From Bacteriovoracaceae bacterium (GTDB taxonomy: Bacteria; Bdellovibrionota; Bacteriovoracia; Bacteriovoracales; Bacteriovoracaceae): DNA of 64,000 bases. The notes under the pieces are model-generated. The model was not told the DNA's origin and did no database searches. It was given only the letters and a program-made list of their open reading frames with translations. The stretch is from the NCBI GenBank assembly GCA_018675575.1, contig JABGXW010000099.1:1-64000 (forward strand), written 5' to 3'. Shown piece after piece: positions 35,924 through 43,511 of this stretch. How positions within the stretch are numbered: the first letter of the stretch is position 1; the number at the start of each line of letters is the position of its first letter. Made by a program: the position numbers and the translations under genes.

Positions 35924-36793
35924 ATGAAACTTTTTATCATAATTTCTATGCTCTTTTTTGTAATCAACTGCTCCTCAAATAAAACCGTTCATAAATCACC
36001 TTCAGATAAAAAAGCTGAACTTTATTATGAACATGGAACTGCAAAACTCATTAACAAAAAATATACTCAAGCATTACATTTCTTCTTAAAAGCGCTAGAG
36101 CTTAAACCGAAAAATACAAAAATTAGAAATAATTTAGCCATGTCTTACTGGTTCAAAAATAAAGTTGAGCTGGCTATTAGCCACCTAAAGGAAGCAATTG
36201 AAATTGATGAGAATAACTCTGATGCCAGAAATAATCTTGCATCCATTTATTATCAACAAAGAAAATTTGACCTTGCTCTTATTGAATACAAAAAAGTTGC
36301 AGCTAATCTTACCTATAATCGTCAGTATAGGACCTATTACAATATGGCCCTTATTTTTAATAAAAAAGGTGAAGATGAGCTCGTAGCAAAATATTTAGAA
36401 AAATCAATTAAAGAAAGAACTGACTACTGTCCTGCACATTATCTACGAGGAAAACTTCTCTATAAAAATAGAAGATTTAATTTAGCACTAGAGGAATTTC
36501 ATCAATCATCTCTTGGTACTTGCATTAAGGATGCTGGACCGGTTTTTTGGAAGGCCAAAACACTCGCTTCACAAAAAAGATATTTCAGAGCAAAGCAGAT
36601 GTTTAAAGATGCAATAAAAAAGTTCCCTAAAAGTGGATATGCTAAAAGGGCTTATCAAGAGATTTCAAAAATTACTCAGTCTGAACTTCTATCTGAAAAG
36701 GTGAGGGAAGAAAATTACCGCTATAAAAATAACCGAAAATCTTTACAATCTAAGCAAGAACAACCACTAGACTTAGAAACACCTGAGTTTTAA
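35924..36793 (+). CDS. TPR lipoprotein (PilF-like arrangement)
   Basis: This 289-residue protein has a lipoprotein signal with lipobox VINC (Cys17 after MKLFIIISMLFFVIN), so it should be lipidated and sit in a membrane. It contains about five tetratricopeptide units from residue 30, for example YEHGTAKLINKKYTQALHFF and ARNNLASIYYQQRKFDLALI. This resembles PilF/PilW pilotins or generic scaffolds. It lies 21 bases before rodZ with a strong GAGG site, so the two probably share a transcript. No pilus gene is present in the window. Confidence 0.8.
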   Translation: MKLFIIISMLFFVINCSSNKTVHKSPSDKKAELYYEHGTAKLINKKYTQALHFFLKALELKPKNTKIRNNLAMSYWFKNKVELAISHLKEAIEIDENNSDARNNLASIYYQQRKFDLALIEYKKVAANLTYNRQYRTYYNMALIFNKKGEDELVAKYLEKSIKERTDYCPAHYLRGKLLYKNRRFNLALEEFHQSSLGTCIKDAGPVFWKAKTLASQKRYFRAKQMFKDAIKKFPKSGYAKRAYQEISKITQSELLSEKVREENYRYKNNRKSLQSKQEQPLDLETPEF

Positions 36794-36814
36794 ATTTTCA
36801 GGAAGGCTAATTAA

Positions 36815-38008
36815 ATGTCCGACGATTATTCCGACAATTTTGATCAAGAAGAAGATCTTTCTGAATCAAAGATGGAATCCTTTGATGAGGATGTGACCAT
36901 CGGCAAATATTTAAAGTTTGAAAGAGAACTTAGAGATGTCTCTCTAAAAGTTGTTAGCCAGCATACAAAGATTTCACTCACAATGCTTACATACCTTGAA
37001 AGTGAAGAATATGAAAGACTTCCTGATCTCGCTTATGTCAGAGGATTTGTGAAAAATTATTCTAAAGAACTTGGTATCAGTACTATTGCCGCCCTAGAAG
37101 TTCTTGAGTCAACATATAAAATGTTAAACAAAGAGACAGTAGATATTAATACTCATGCTAAATCATTACAAAACCCTGAGCCGATGGAATCAGATAGTAG
37201 TTTGAAATTAATTGGGATCATTGCTATTGTGATTGCCTTCGTTGCTATTATTTTCACAATGACAAGAGGAGAGAAGGAAGCCGAAGATCAATCACTGGCC
37301 AAAGTTGAAATAACGGCGTCGCCAACTTCAACTCCCGTAAAAAATCGAAATGCTATCAAGCCAACAACCCTATCTGTCAACACTCCCCTAAGAAAGGAAA
37401 TTGTAACACCAGGGCCAACTGCCATTCCTGATGCAACCCAAATTATCGTCGAAAATGATACATCTAATACCACTGCAATACCAGAGTCCATCAAGGTTGC
37501 TGAAACTAATGACACAGAAGAAAAACTAATAAAAGATGAAACCGAGGAAAAAGAAAAAGAAAAAGAAATTAAGTTCCAAATATTATCGAGAAATCTTTAT
37601 AGCTATTCTGATGAAAGTGAGAAAGCACTTGAAGAATTTGTACCCCTTACATATAGAAAATCAATCATCTCAGGAAAACAAAACCTTTACATTGCTGCTG
37701 AAAATGGCGAAACCTGGATTACATACAAAGTTGATCAAGAGCCAGTTAAAAAAATCATTCTTAGAGAAGGGAGTAATTTACAGGTCACAGGAGATGAGAT
37801 TACAGCTTTCTTAGGAAATGTTCATGTCACTAAAATCTTTCTTAATAACAAACTTCTTAATATTGTTTCTAGATCAGGAGTTAAAAGTCTCATTTTTCCT
37901 CAAGAGATTAGAGCAAAGCACAAGTATCCACTCTTCATTTATCACGAGGATGGATCAGTAACTTCGAGCTATGAATATATTAAAGGTAGAGATGCAAAAA
38001 AGAATTAA
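36815..38008 (+). CDS. RodZ-type cytoskeletal/cell-shape protein
   Basis: RodZ links the MreB cytoskeleton to the wall-building machinery. The 397-residue protein has an acidic N-terminus, a helix-turn-helix_25 domain (about 26-95, TIGKYLKFERELRDVSLKVV to LAYVRGFVKNYSKELGI), one membrane helix (about 131-150, LIGIIAIVIAFVAIIFT), a Thr/Pro/Glu-rich linker (about 165-250) and a beta-rich DUF4115-like domain (about 285-360). AGGAAGG precedes the ATG. It follows the TPR lipoprotein gene and converges on the LptF/G-type permease gene with three bases between stops. Confidence 0.9.
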   Translation: MSDDYSDNFDQEEDLSESKMESFDEDVTIGKYLKFERELRDVSLKVVSQHTKISLTMLTYLESEEYERLPDLAYVRGFVKNYSKELGISTIAALEVLESTYKMLNKETVDINTHAKSLQNPEPMESDSSLKLIGIIAIVIAFVAIIFTMTRGEKEAEDQSLAKVEITASPTSTPVKNRNAIKPTTLSVNTPLRKEIVTPGPTAIPDATQIIVENDTSNTTAIPESIKVAETNDTEEKLIKDETEEKEKEKEIKFQILSRNLYSYSDESEKALEEFVPLTYRKSIISGKQNLYIAAENGETWITYKVDQEPVKKIILREGSNLQVTGDEITAFLGNVHVTKIFLNNKLLNIVSRSGVKSLIFPQEIRAKHKYPLFIYHEDGSVTSSYEYIKGRDAKKN

Positions 38009-38011
38009 GCT

Positions 38012-39184
38012 TTAGTTCTCCCAATCCAACTTCCGATAGAAAAATCCAGAAATAAGAGTGGCTAATAAAGTGGGAATGAAAACCACAAGCCAAGTATGAA
38101 TTTTTCCTTTTTGTGCCAATGAAACTCCAGCAAAGAACACAACATAATAAGCAATCAAAATTCCAAAAGATATCATACCTGTATTTTTAGTACGGCCTCG
38201 CCCTTTTTTTATCCCCATAGTGAAACCAATCAAAATAAAAACAATAACCTGAAAAGGAGTATTAATTCGAGTCCAATATTCAAGTTCCGTCTTGGACTTA
38301 ACTCTTAAAATCTCTCTTCTCTCCGCCTGCTCTTCACCCGTTAGAGATTTTTTATTTGAAAATTCTTTTAATCGTTTTTTTCTATTCGTGACAAGATTAG
38401 ATAATTCACGTGAAGATCTCATAGAATCCCTCGCCACAAATCCGGGTTGAAAATTATCGCCCATTAATGGAAAGTCGTATTCCTCAAAATGGATATTTTC
38501 AATGGTTCCCTTCTTAATTCCTTTTGTTTTAGTGATGATTCCATTTTTCAAATGAAGCCTAATAGAGGGGACATTAAATTCACCGCTATATTGCTTAATT
38601 AATGCTCCTCTTTTTGCGGTAATAATTTGTTGCCCCTTGTCCCCTTGGGTATGAATAAAGACTCCATACAATTGATTTCCTCCGCGTTTTACTTTATCAG
38701 CAAATAAAGTAACACCTGGAATCTCCGTAAAAAAATCTTCAGAGCTTATGTCGGCCAGCATTCCTCTGCTTGTAAGCCTTACAATAGTATTTTTAAATTT
38801 AGTCTGTGAAACGGGAATCAAAGATCGATTTAGAGAAAAGATACCTGCAGCAATGGTGATTCCCAAAACCAAATAAGGATAAAAAATCTTTCCTTTAGTC
38901 ATACCAAACGAACGCATTGCAACAATCTCTGAGTCCTCACATAGTTTATTCAATGTATAAATGGTAGCAATCAGTACTGAAAGAGGTATCGCTGTCGGTA
39001 AAAAAGAAACTGCAATATGTCCCGTAAGTGCCGCAACAGTCCAGAAGTCGACTCCTTTATTGATCACCATTTCAAGAATTCTGAATAATTGAAAAGTAAG
39101 CAAAAAACCTACAAAAAACATGCAGCTCACAATAAAAGGCGGTATAAATTGAAAAGCTAAATAGCGCTGAGCAATACTTAACAC
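38012..39184 (-). CDS. LptF/LptG-family permease
   Basis: This 390-residue protein is a YjgP/YjgQ-family permease; two such subunits with LptB2 form the ABC transporter that extracts lipopolysaccharide from the inner membrane. It has three N-terminal helices (about 14-125), a periplasmic beta-jellyroll-like domain (about 135-255) and three C-terminal helices (about 300-380). A typical motif, LCEDSEIVAMRSFGMTKGKI, follows the second helix. The start is GTG with AAGGAA upstream. Only one such gene is in the window, so the partner must lie elsewhere. Whether it is LptF or LptG cannot be decided here. Confidence 0.88.
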   Translation of the reverse strand: MLSIAQRYLAFQFIPPFIVSCMFFVGFLLTFQLFRILEMVINKGVDFWTVAALTGHIAVSFLPTAIPLSVLIATIYTLNKLCEDSEIVAMRSFGMTKGKIFYPYLVLGITIAAGIFSLNRSLIPVSQTKFKNTIVRLTSRGMLADISSEDFFTEIPGVTLFADKVKRGGNQLYGVFIHTQGDKGQQIITAKRGALIKQYSGEFNVPSIRLHLKNGIITKTKGIKKGTIENIHFEEYDFPLMGDNFQPGFVARDSMRSSRELSNLVTNRKKRLKEFSNKKSLTGEEQAERREILRVKSKTELEYWTRINTPFQVIVFILIGFTMGIKKGRGRTKNTGMISFGILIAYYVVFFAGVSLAQKGKIHTWLVVFIPTLLATLISGFFYRKLDWEN

Positions 39185-39288
39185 TGAATTCCTTAGGTTC
39201 TTAGACAGATTGAAACTGCTTATGCTAGTTTAACCCGCAGTTATATAAAGAACAACCTGCATAAATAACAATACCATAAGGAAGAATC

Positions 39289-40806
39289 ATGGAATTAAAA
39301 CTTGCGTTTAATCAAACCACTCCCGTATCTACGGACCTTCATGTTGTTGCTGCTTTTAGCAAATCAACTGAAGCGAAAGGAAAAAAATCTACACAATCAT
39401 TGGTTAATGGCCATTGGTCTAAAGAACTTAAAGAAGCTTTTTTGAAAGTTAATTCAAATTCCTCCTTCACAGGAAGTCAGGGGCAATCTGTTTTATTTCC
39501 ACTTGAAAATGGAACTATGGTGTACGCATTAGGCTGTGGTGAAAAAAATAAAATTAAAAGAGAAAGTTTAAGAAAGATTATGGCGAATCTCTTTAAAAAA
39601 ATTAAAGACAGTCATTCAAATGTTTCTTTTGATATTGATGCTCTTATTATTAAAAAAGATGTAACTGGAACGATAGACGCTTTAGCAGAATCACTATACA
39701 TGACAAATTATGCCTTTGATAAATATCTTACAAAGAAGGCCACTTGCAAACTTGAATCTATAACTTTTCAAACTACAGAAAAGAAAACGAAACAAAAGTC
39801 TGCTGAAAAGTCTCTTGAAAATGCCAAAATCATTGGTGATGCTGTTGCCTTTGGTAGAGACCTCGTTAATGAACCACCAAATGTTCTTTTCTCGACTTCT
39901 TATTCAAAAATAATTGAAAAAGATGTTAAGAATATCAAAAGAGTAAAATTTAAAGCTCTTGGAAAAGCTGATCTAAAAAAAGAGAAGATGGGAATGTTTC
40001 TTTCCGTTAATGCTGGGTCTGCTCATGAGCCAAGACTAGTCCATCTAACTTATGCTCCTGCTAAACTGACAAAAAAGACCAAGCATATTGCACTTGTTGG
40101 AAAAGGACTAACTTTTGATACTGGAGGATATTCATTAAAGCCTGGTGGCTCAATGATGAATATGAAATATGATATGGCCGGCTCGGCCACTATGTATGCC
40201 GCTTTTAGAGCAGCTGCTATGCTTCAACCTAATGTAAAAATAACTTGTATTCTAGGTATGACTGATAATGCTGTTAATGAACATGCCACTATGCCAGATT
40301 CAATCGTCACTGCCAGAAATGGAAAGACAGTTGAAATTTTAAACACTGACGCTGAGGGAAGACTAGTTCTTGGAGATTGTTTAGATTATGCCTGTGACCA
40401 AAAACCTAATGTTGTGATCGACGCTGCGACTTTAACCGGTGCTTGTTTAGTGGCGCTTGGGACTGAAGTTTGTGCTCTTATGAGTAATTCAAAAAAGCTT
40501 TCCGCTGATTTATTAAAATCATCTGATTCTGTTGATGAAAAACTTTGGGAACTTCCTATCATTGATGAATGGAGAGATGATATGAAATCTAATATCGCTG
40601 ATCTTAAAAATATCGGCAGTACCAGATTTGCAGGAACTCCAAAAGCAGCTGCCTTCTTACAAGAATTTGTTCAAGAAGGAGTTGATTGGGCCCATCTTGA
40701 TATTGCAGGGGTTGGTGATTCAGCAAAGCATCTTCCCTACTGTCCTTCAAAAGGGGCCAGTGGAATTATGGTGAGGTCTTTAGTTCATTACATGACAAAT
40801 GCCTAA
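39289..40806 (+). CDS. pepA: Leucyl aminopeptidase (M17)
   Basis: This 505-residue cytosolic aminopeptidase releases N-terminal residues using two metal ions in a hexamer. Motifs are intact: GKGLTFDTGGYSLKPGGSMM with the metal-binding Lys/Asp, the NTDAEGRLVLGDCLDYA signature with Asp/Glu ligands and the catalytic Arg, and DAATLTGACLVALG. The N-terminal macro-like domain (about 1-170) is divergent, as is usual. AAGGAAG precedes the ATG. It overlaps trmL by eight bases. Confidence 0.95.
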   Translation: MELKLAFNQTTPVSTDLHVVAAFSKSTEAKGKKSTQSLVNGHWSKELKEAFLKVNSNSSFTGSQGQSVLFPLENGTMVYALGCGEKNKIKRESLRKIMANLFKKIKDSHSNVSFDIDALIIKKDVTGTIDALAESLYMTNYAFDKYLTKKATCKLESITFQTTEKKTKQKSAEKSLENAKIIGDAVAFGRDLVNEPPNVLFSTSYSKIIEKDVKNIKRVKFKALGKADLKKEKMGMFLSVNAGSAHEPRLVHLTYAPAKLTKKTKHIALVGKGLTFDTGGYSLKPGGSMMNMKYDMAGSATMYAAFRAAAMLQPNVKITCILGMTDNAVNEHATMPDSIVTARNGKTVEILNTDAEGRLVLGDCLDYACDQKPNVVIDAATLTGACLVALGTEVCALMSNSKKLSADLLKSSDSVDEKLWELPIIDEWRDDMKSNIADLKNIGSTRFAGTPKAAAFLQEFVQEGVDWAHLDIAGVGDSAKHLPYCPSKGASGIMVRSLVHYMTNA

Positions 40807-41272
40807 GGATATAAAAGAAAATAGTTTTAAAATTGTTCTCTACGCGCCCGAGATCCCTGGTAACACAGGGTCCATCGGGCGTACTTGTTTAGCTCTTGAT
40901 ATACGTTTGATCCTGATCAAACCCTATGGTTTTGACTTAGATGAAAAAGCTGTTCGAAGAGCGGGACTTGATTATTGGAAGCATGTTGATTTAGTTGAAT
41001 ACGAATCTTTTGATGACTTCTTTGAAAAAGAACAACCAGAGCATCTTTATTTCATGACAAAGTTCGCTGAGAAATCTTATTTCGATGCAGACTTTAGAGA
41101 AAATTCCTATCTAATATTTGGAAGAGAAACCAAAGGCCTGCCCGATTTCGTTCCGGAAAAATACCCTGATGATAGCTATAAGCTTCCTATGTTTTCTGAG
41201 CATGTGAGGAGCTTAAATCTTTCAAATGCAGCAACCGCCGTGGCCTACGAGGCCCTCAGACAACTTTCCTAA
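40799..41272 (+). CDS. trmL: tRNA (cytidine/uridine-34-2'-O)-methyltransferase TrmL
   Basis: TrmL methylates the ribose at the wobble base of certain leucine tRNAs, using SAM. The 157-residue protein is a minimal SPOUT knot enzyme with YAPEIPGNTGSIGRTCLAL at the start, LIKPYGFDLDEKAVRRAGLDYW (quoted in part, about 36-55), YLIFGRETKGLPD and the C-terminal knot SLNLSNAATAVAYE. Its ATG overlaps the pepA stop by eight bases. The transposase unit begins eight bases after its stop, at a site where insertion does not harm the gene. Confidence 0.94.
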   Translation: MPKDIKENSFKIVLYAPEIPGNTGSIGRTCLALDIRLILIKPYGFDLDEKAVRRAGLDYWKHVDLVEYESFDDFFEKEQPEHLYFMTKFAEKSYFDADFRENSYLIFGRETKGLPDFVPEKYPDDSYKLPMFSEHVRSLNLSNAATAVAYEALRQLS

Positions 41273-41279
41273 AATTCCT

Positions 41280-41303
41280 AAAAGGTGCCAGCAGACTTTT
41301 CAT
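41280..41303 (+). repeat. Left 24-bp inverted repeat of the transposase unit
   Basis: The repeat starts AAAAGGTGCCAGCAG and ends ACTTTTCAT, and matches the complement of 42035-42058 at all 24 positions; the next bases on both sides differ. Within the repeat AAAAG and CTTTT can pair over an 11-base loop carrying GTGCCAG, so each copy may fold as a small hairpin. Confidence 0.9.
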
Positions 41304-41387
41304 CTATTTTCTTTTTGCGAAAGTCTATGATGGATCTAGAGAAATTTATTTTGTATTTACAGAAAATGAAATATTAAAAGAATAAAC

Positions 41388-41954
41388 TTAAGATTTTACT
41401 AATTTATAAATAGATTTTTTTAAGCTTCTAGAGATTTTCACAACTTCTTTATCATGCAAATTTTCTTTTTTTGAATTTAATTTATAAAGTTTTTCAATTG
41501 GAAATTCTAGTTCATCATTATTTCTCTTTGCAGTAGAATAAGGATAATAATGGGCTTCAGCAACAACTTTTGCTCTAATTGGGTTTTGATAAATATAATC
41601 AAAAATCTTTTCCAAGTGATTATTGTCTTTAATTAATGACCATTTATATCTACCAGAAAACATTCTATTTATAAGCTTAGTTTCTATTCTTAATTTCAAA
41701 CTGAAATTTTTACCAAACTCATACATAAATTTATCTAGGTTTTTATCAGGTGTTCTAATTAGCATATGATAATGATTACTCATCAAAACAAATTGAGCTA
41801 TCACTGCAGGATGTTTTTTATATGCATGATTTAAGGAATTAACAGCAATTTCCCATACCTTATCCATGGAACAGGAAAACCATAATTTATGATTGGATCT
41901 ATTATAAACGTGATAAAAATGTTCATTTGATCTTATTAATGGACGTCTAGGCAT
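41388..41954 (-). CDS. REP-associated tyrosine transposase (RAYT, Y1 family)
   Basis: This 188-residue protein is a single-stranded-DNA transposase of the Y1/HUH family. The HUH motif is NHYHMLIRT (HYH, about residues 75-77), and the YIYQNPIRAKVV element (about 135-146) contains the candidate nucleophilic Tyr and the NPxRA signature typical of RAYTs. The N-terminal PRRPLIRSNEHFYHVYNRS is also characteristic. The frame opens at a TTG at 41966, but GGAG six bases before the ATG at 41954 marks the start. The gene appears intact. It is bounded by 24-bp inverted repeats. RAYTs mobilise or maintain REP palindromes. Confidence 0.92.
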   Translation of the reverse strand: MPRRPLIRSNEHFYHVYNRSNHKLWFSCSMDKVWEIAVNSLNHAYKKHPAVIAQFVLMSNHYHMLIRTPDKNLDKFMYEFGKNFSLKLRIETKLINRMFSGRYKWSLIKDNNHLEKIFDYIYQNPIRAKVVAEAHYYPYSTAKRNNDELEFPIEKLYKLNSKKENLHDKEVVKISRSLKKSIYKLVKS

Positions 41955-42034
41955 AATGTTCTCCAAAAGAGAACTAACTACATATAAAATAATTTCTCAA
42001 TAGTTCTTTTTACTTATAAATATAAACTTCAGTT

Positions 42035-42058
42035 ATGAAAAGTCTGCTGGCACCTTTT
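42035..42058 (-). repeat. Right 24-bp inverted repeat of the transposase unit
   Basis: This is the exact complement of 41280-41303, read as ATGAAAAGTCTGCTGG then CACCTTTT on the plus strand. It lies 80 bases upstream of the transposase start and runs into a pyrimidine tract (T and C only, with long T-runs) that continues to about 42087. Confidence 0.9.
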
Positions 42059-42089
42059 TTTCCCCTTTTTTTCCTTTTTTTCCTCTCGC

Positions 42090-42111
42090 GTACGTACCGT
42101 ACATCCTGTAC
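42090..42111. repeat. GTAC-rich palindromic cluster
   Basis: Four GTAC words occur within 22 bases: a self-complementary GTACGTAC (42090-42097), GTAC at 42099-42102 and GTAC at 42108-42111. It lies between the pyrimidine tract next to the transposase unit and the porin terminator. Function is unknown; it could be part of the repeat unit or a separate small hairpin. Confidence 0.5.
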
Positions 42112-42113
42112 AT

Positions 42114-42138
42114 AAAAAGGCCCAGATTTCTCCGGGCC
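42114..42138 (-). terminator. Intrinsic terminator of the porin transcript
   Basis: On the minus strand GGCCC (complement of 42134-42138) pairs with GGGCC (complement of 42119-42123) around a ten-base loop. A run of five T follows (42114-42118, plus-strand A). It lies 75 bases after the stop of the second porin gene and is the clear end of that transcript. Confidence 0.85.
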
Positions 42139-42212
42139 CTCTTATAATCATTTTTAAATATTTTTGTTTCAGGCCAAATCGTCTTTCATAACTGAACTAC
42201 TTCTAACTAAAA

Positions 42213-43451
42213 TTAGAACCAGTAAGTCATAGCAACCCGGGTAAGAAGATTACTTAAAGTTAAAACTCCGACCTTTGTTCCTGTTACTGTACTTCCCACC
42301 ATTCCGTCAACAGTAAGCTTTCCAAACATTAAGCTAGCTCCAGCTGCAACCGCTGTGTTATTAGCAATTGTCGCTGTCTTTTCAACATCTGCTGTTACAA
42401 CAGTTGTGTCCGTATTAAAGGCGGCTGCTAAAGCTCCAGCAAACTGGGCGGTGACATTCTGTGAACCACCTCCACCCATAATATTTTTTTGCTTAACGCT
42501 ACCTGTAAGGTTATGGGAAACAGAACCTCTCCATGTTAACCAGTCATTGGCCTTCGCCTCAAATCCTACAGCTAAAGGTAAGACAGTATGAGTCATCGAA
42601 GCAGCGTTAGTTGTAGCGACATCAACTTTTGTGATTTGGTATCTAGCATTAGTAAATAATGTAGCACCATTTCCTAAGTCTTTTGTATTTCCATAACCAA
42701 CAACAATTTCACTATACTTTCCTGCTACAGCTAGATTAGAAGTAAAAGCATTACTTTTTTGATCCCATTTAAGTGATTTATAAGAGGCAACTAATTTGTT
42801 AGCTCCCATATTATAAGCACCACCTAAATGAAGCCCTAAGCTACCATCAAATTCTGTAGGATTTGTAGCTTTCGTTTTAGATTCACCACCAAGAGAAACA
42901 TTTGCAAAAGCTTCAGTATCACCCATGATCATACCTAAGCGTGTTGCCATATTTTTCTCTTCTTTATCATTGGTGGGAGTTCCTGAATTTTCTAACTTGC
43001 TATTAGTATATAGCAAATTCCAACCCCACTTCATACTTCCTGTATCGCTTCCAATAAAAACATCAACAACATTATCTGCTTGAAGTAATTCTCCGGCAGT
43101 TCCCTCTGCAGCCATTCTCAGTAGAACGCCTGTATTAGACTCATTTCCCAAGTTTACACCATAGACATATTTTCCGCTTTTTCTAAGAAAACCTGCTTGA
43201 GCCTTAGGTGCTGCAGATACTGTCAATCGAGTATTAGCGGTACCAGCGACTAATGTACCCGCTGTACCCCATTCCATATTCATACTATCTGCATAATCAT
43301 TTACATAAGCAGCATTTAAAAAGATTGATCTATTATCATTGATAAAATAATTATCTGTTACACTGGAACCAAGTGCTTCAAGTCGTGCACTTGTGGCATA
43401 GGCCCCACCAGATAATCCTAATAAAGATGCTGCAATTATTATTTTTTTCAT
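42213..43451 (-). CDS. Outer-membrane porin-like beta-barrel protein (second of a tandem pair)
   Basis: This 412-residue protein has a signal peptide (1-19, cut after AYA) and a C-terminal TYWF ending in Phe, the classic outer-membrane barrel insertion signal. Between them are alternating beta strands with Gly/Ala/Thr/Asn-rich turns. It is a relative of the 43512-44654 product: both begin mature with xxARLEALG, then NxSIFxNAAxVN, and both share MEWGTAG/TEWGTAA and end with LTxxLxRVxxxYWF. AAGGAG precedes the ATG. The 60-base gap from the first porin contains a strong hairpin. The porin function is inferred from architecture. Confidence 0.82.
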   Translation of the reverse strand: MKKIIIAASLLGLSGGAYATSARLEALGSSVTDNYFINDNRSIFLNAAYVNDYADSMNMEWGTAGTLVAGTANTRLTVSAAPKAQAGFLRKSGKYVYGVNLGNESNTGVLLRMAAEGTAGELLQADNVVDVFIGSDTGSMKWGWNLLYTNSKLENSGTPTNDKEEKNMATRLGMIMGDTEAFANVSLGGESKTKATNPTEFDGSLGLHLGGAYNMGANKLVASYKSLKWDQKSNAFTSNLAVAGKYSEIVVGYGNTKDLGNGATLFTNARYQITKVDVATTNAASMTHTVLPLAVGFEAKANDWLTWRGSVSHNLTGSVKQKNIMGGGGSQNVTAQFAGALAAAFNTDTTVVTADVEKTATIANNTAVAAGASLMFGKLTVDGMVGSTVTGTKVGVLTLSNLLTRVAMTYWF

Positions 43452-43472
43452 GCGTTTCTCCTTAATGAGAAA

Positions 43473-43495
43473 GTGGCAAGGCTTTGCCTTACCAC
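43473..43495 (-). other. Intercistronic RNA hairpin between the porin genes
   Basis: On the transcribed (minus) strand GTGGTAAGGC and GCCTTGCCAC form a ten-pair stem (one G-U wobble) around an AAA loop. It ends 18 bases before the ribosome binding site of the second porin gene. A short TTTCTCATT follows, so it may act as a weak attenuator, or it may stabilise the processed 3' end of the first porin message. Confidence 0.7.
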
Positions 43496-43511
43496 ATCTT
43501 TATTTAAATAA

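Larger units (their letters stand above)
41280..42058. mobile_element. RAYT-type transposase unit bounded by inverted repeats
   Basis: A 779-base unit consists of one minus-strand transposase gene between perfect 24-bp inverted repeats (41280-41303 and 42035-42058). It lies neatly in the gap between trmL and the porin terminator. IS200/IS605 elements usually end in subterminal hairpins, not long inverted repeats, so the arrangement looks more like a gene flanked by two oppositely facing REP copies (REPtron-like). No target-site duplication is visible at the ends. Confidence 0.75.
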
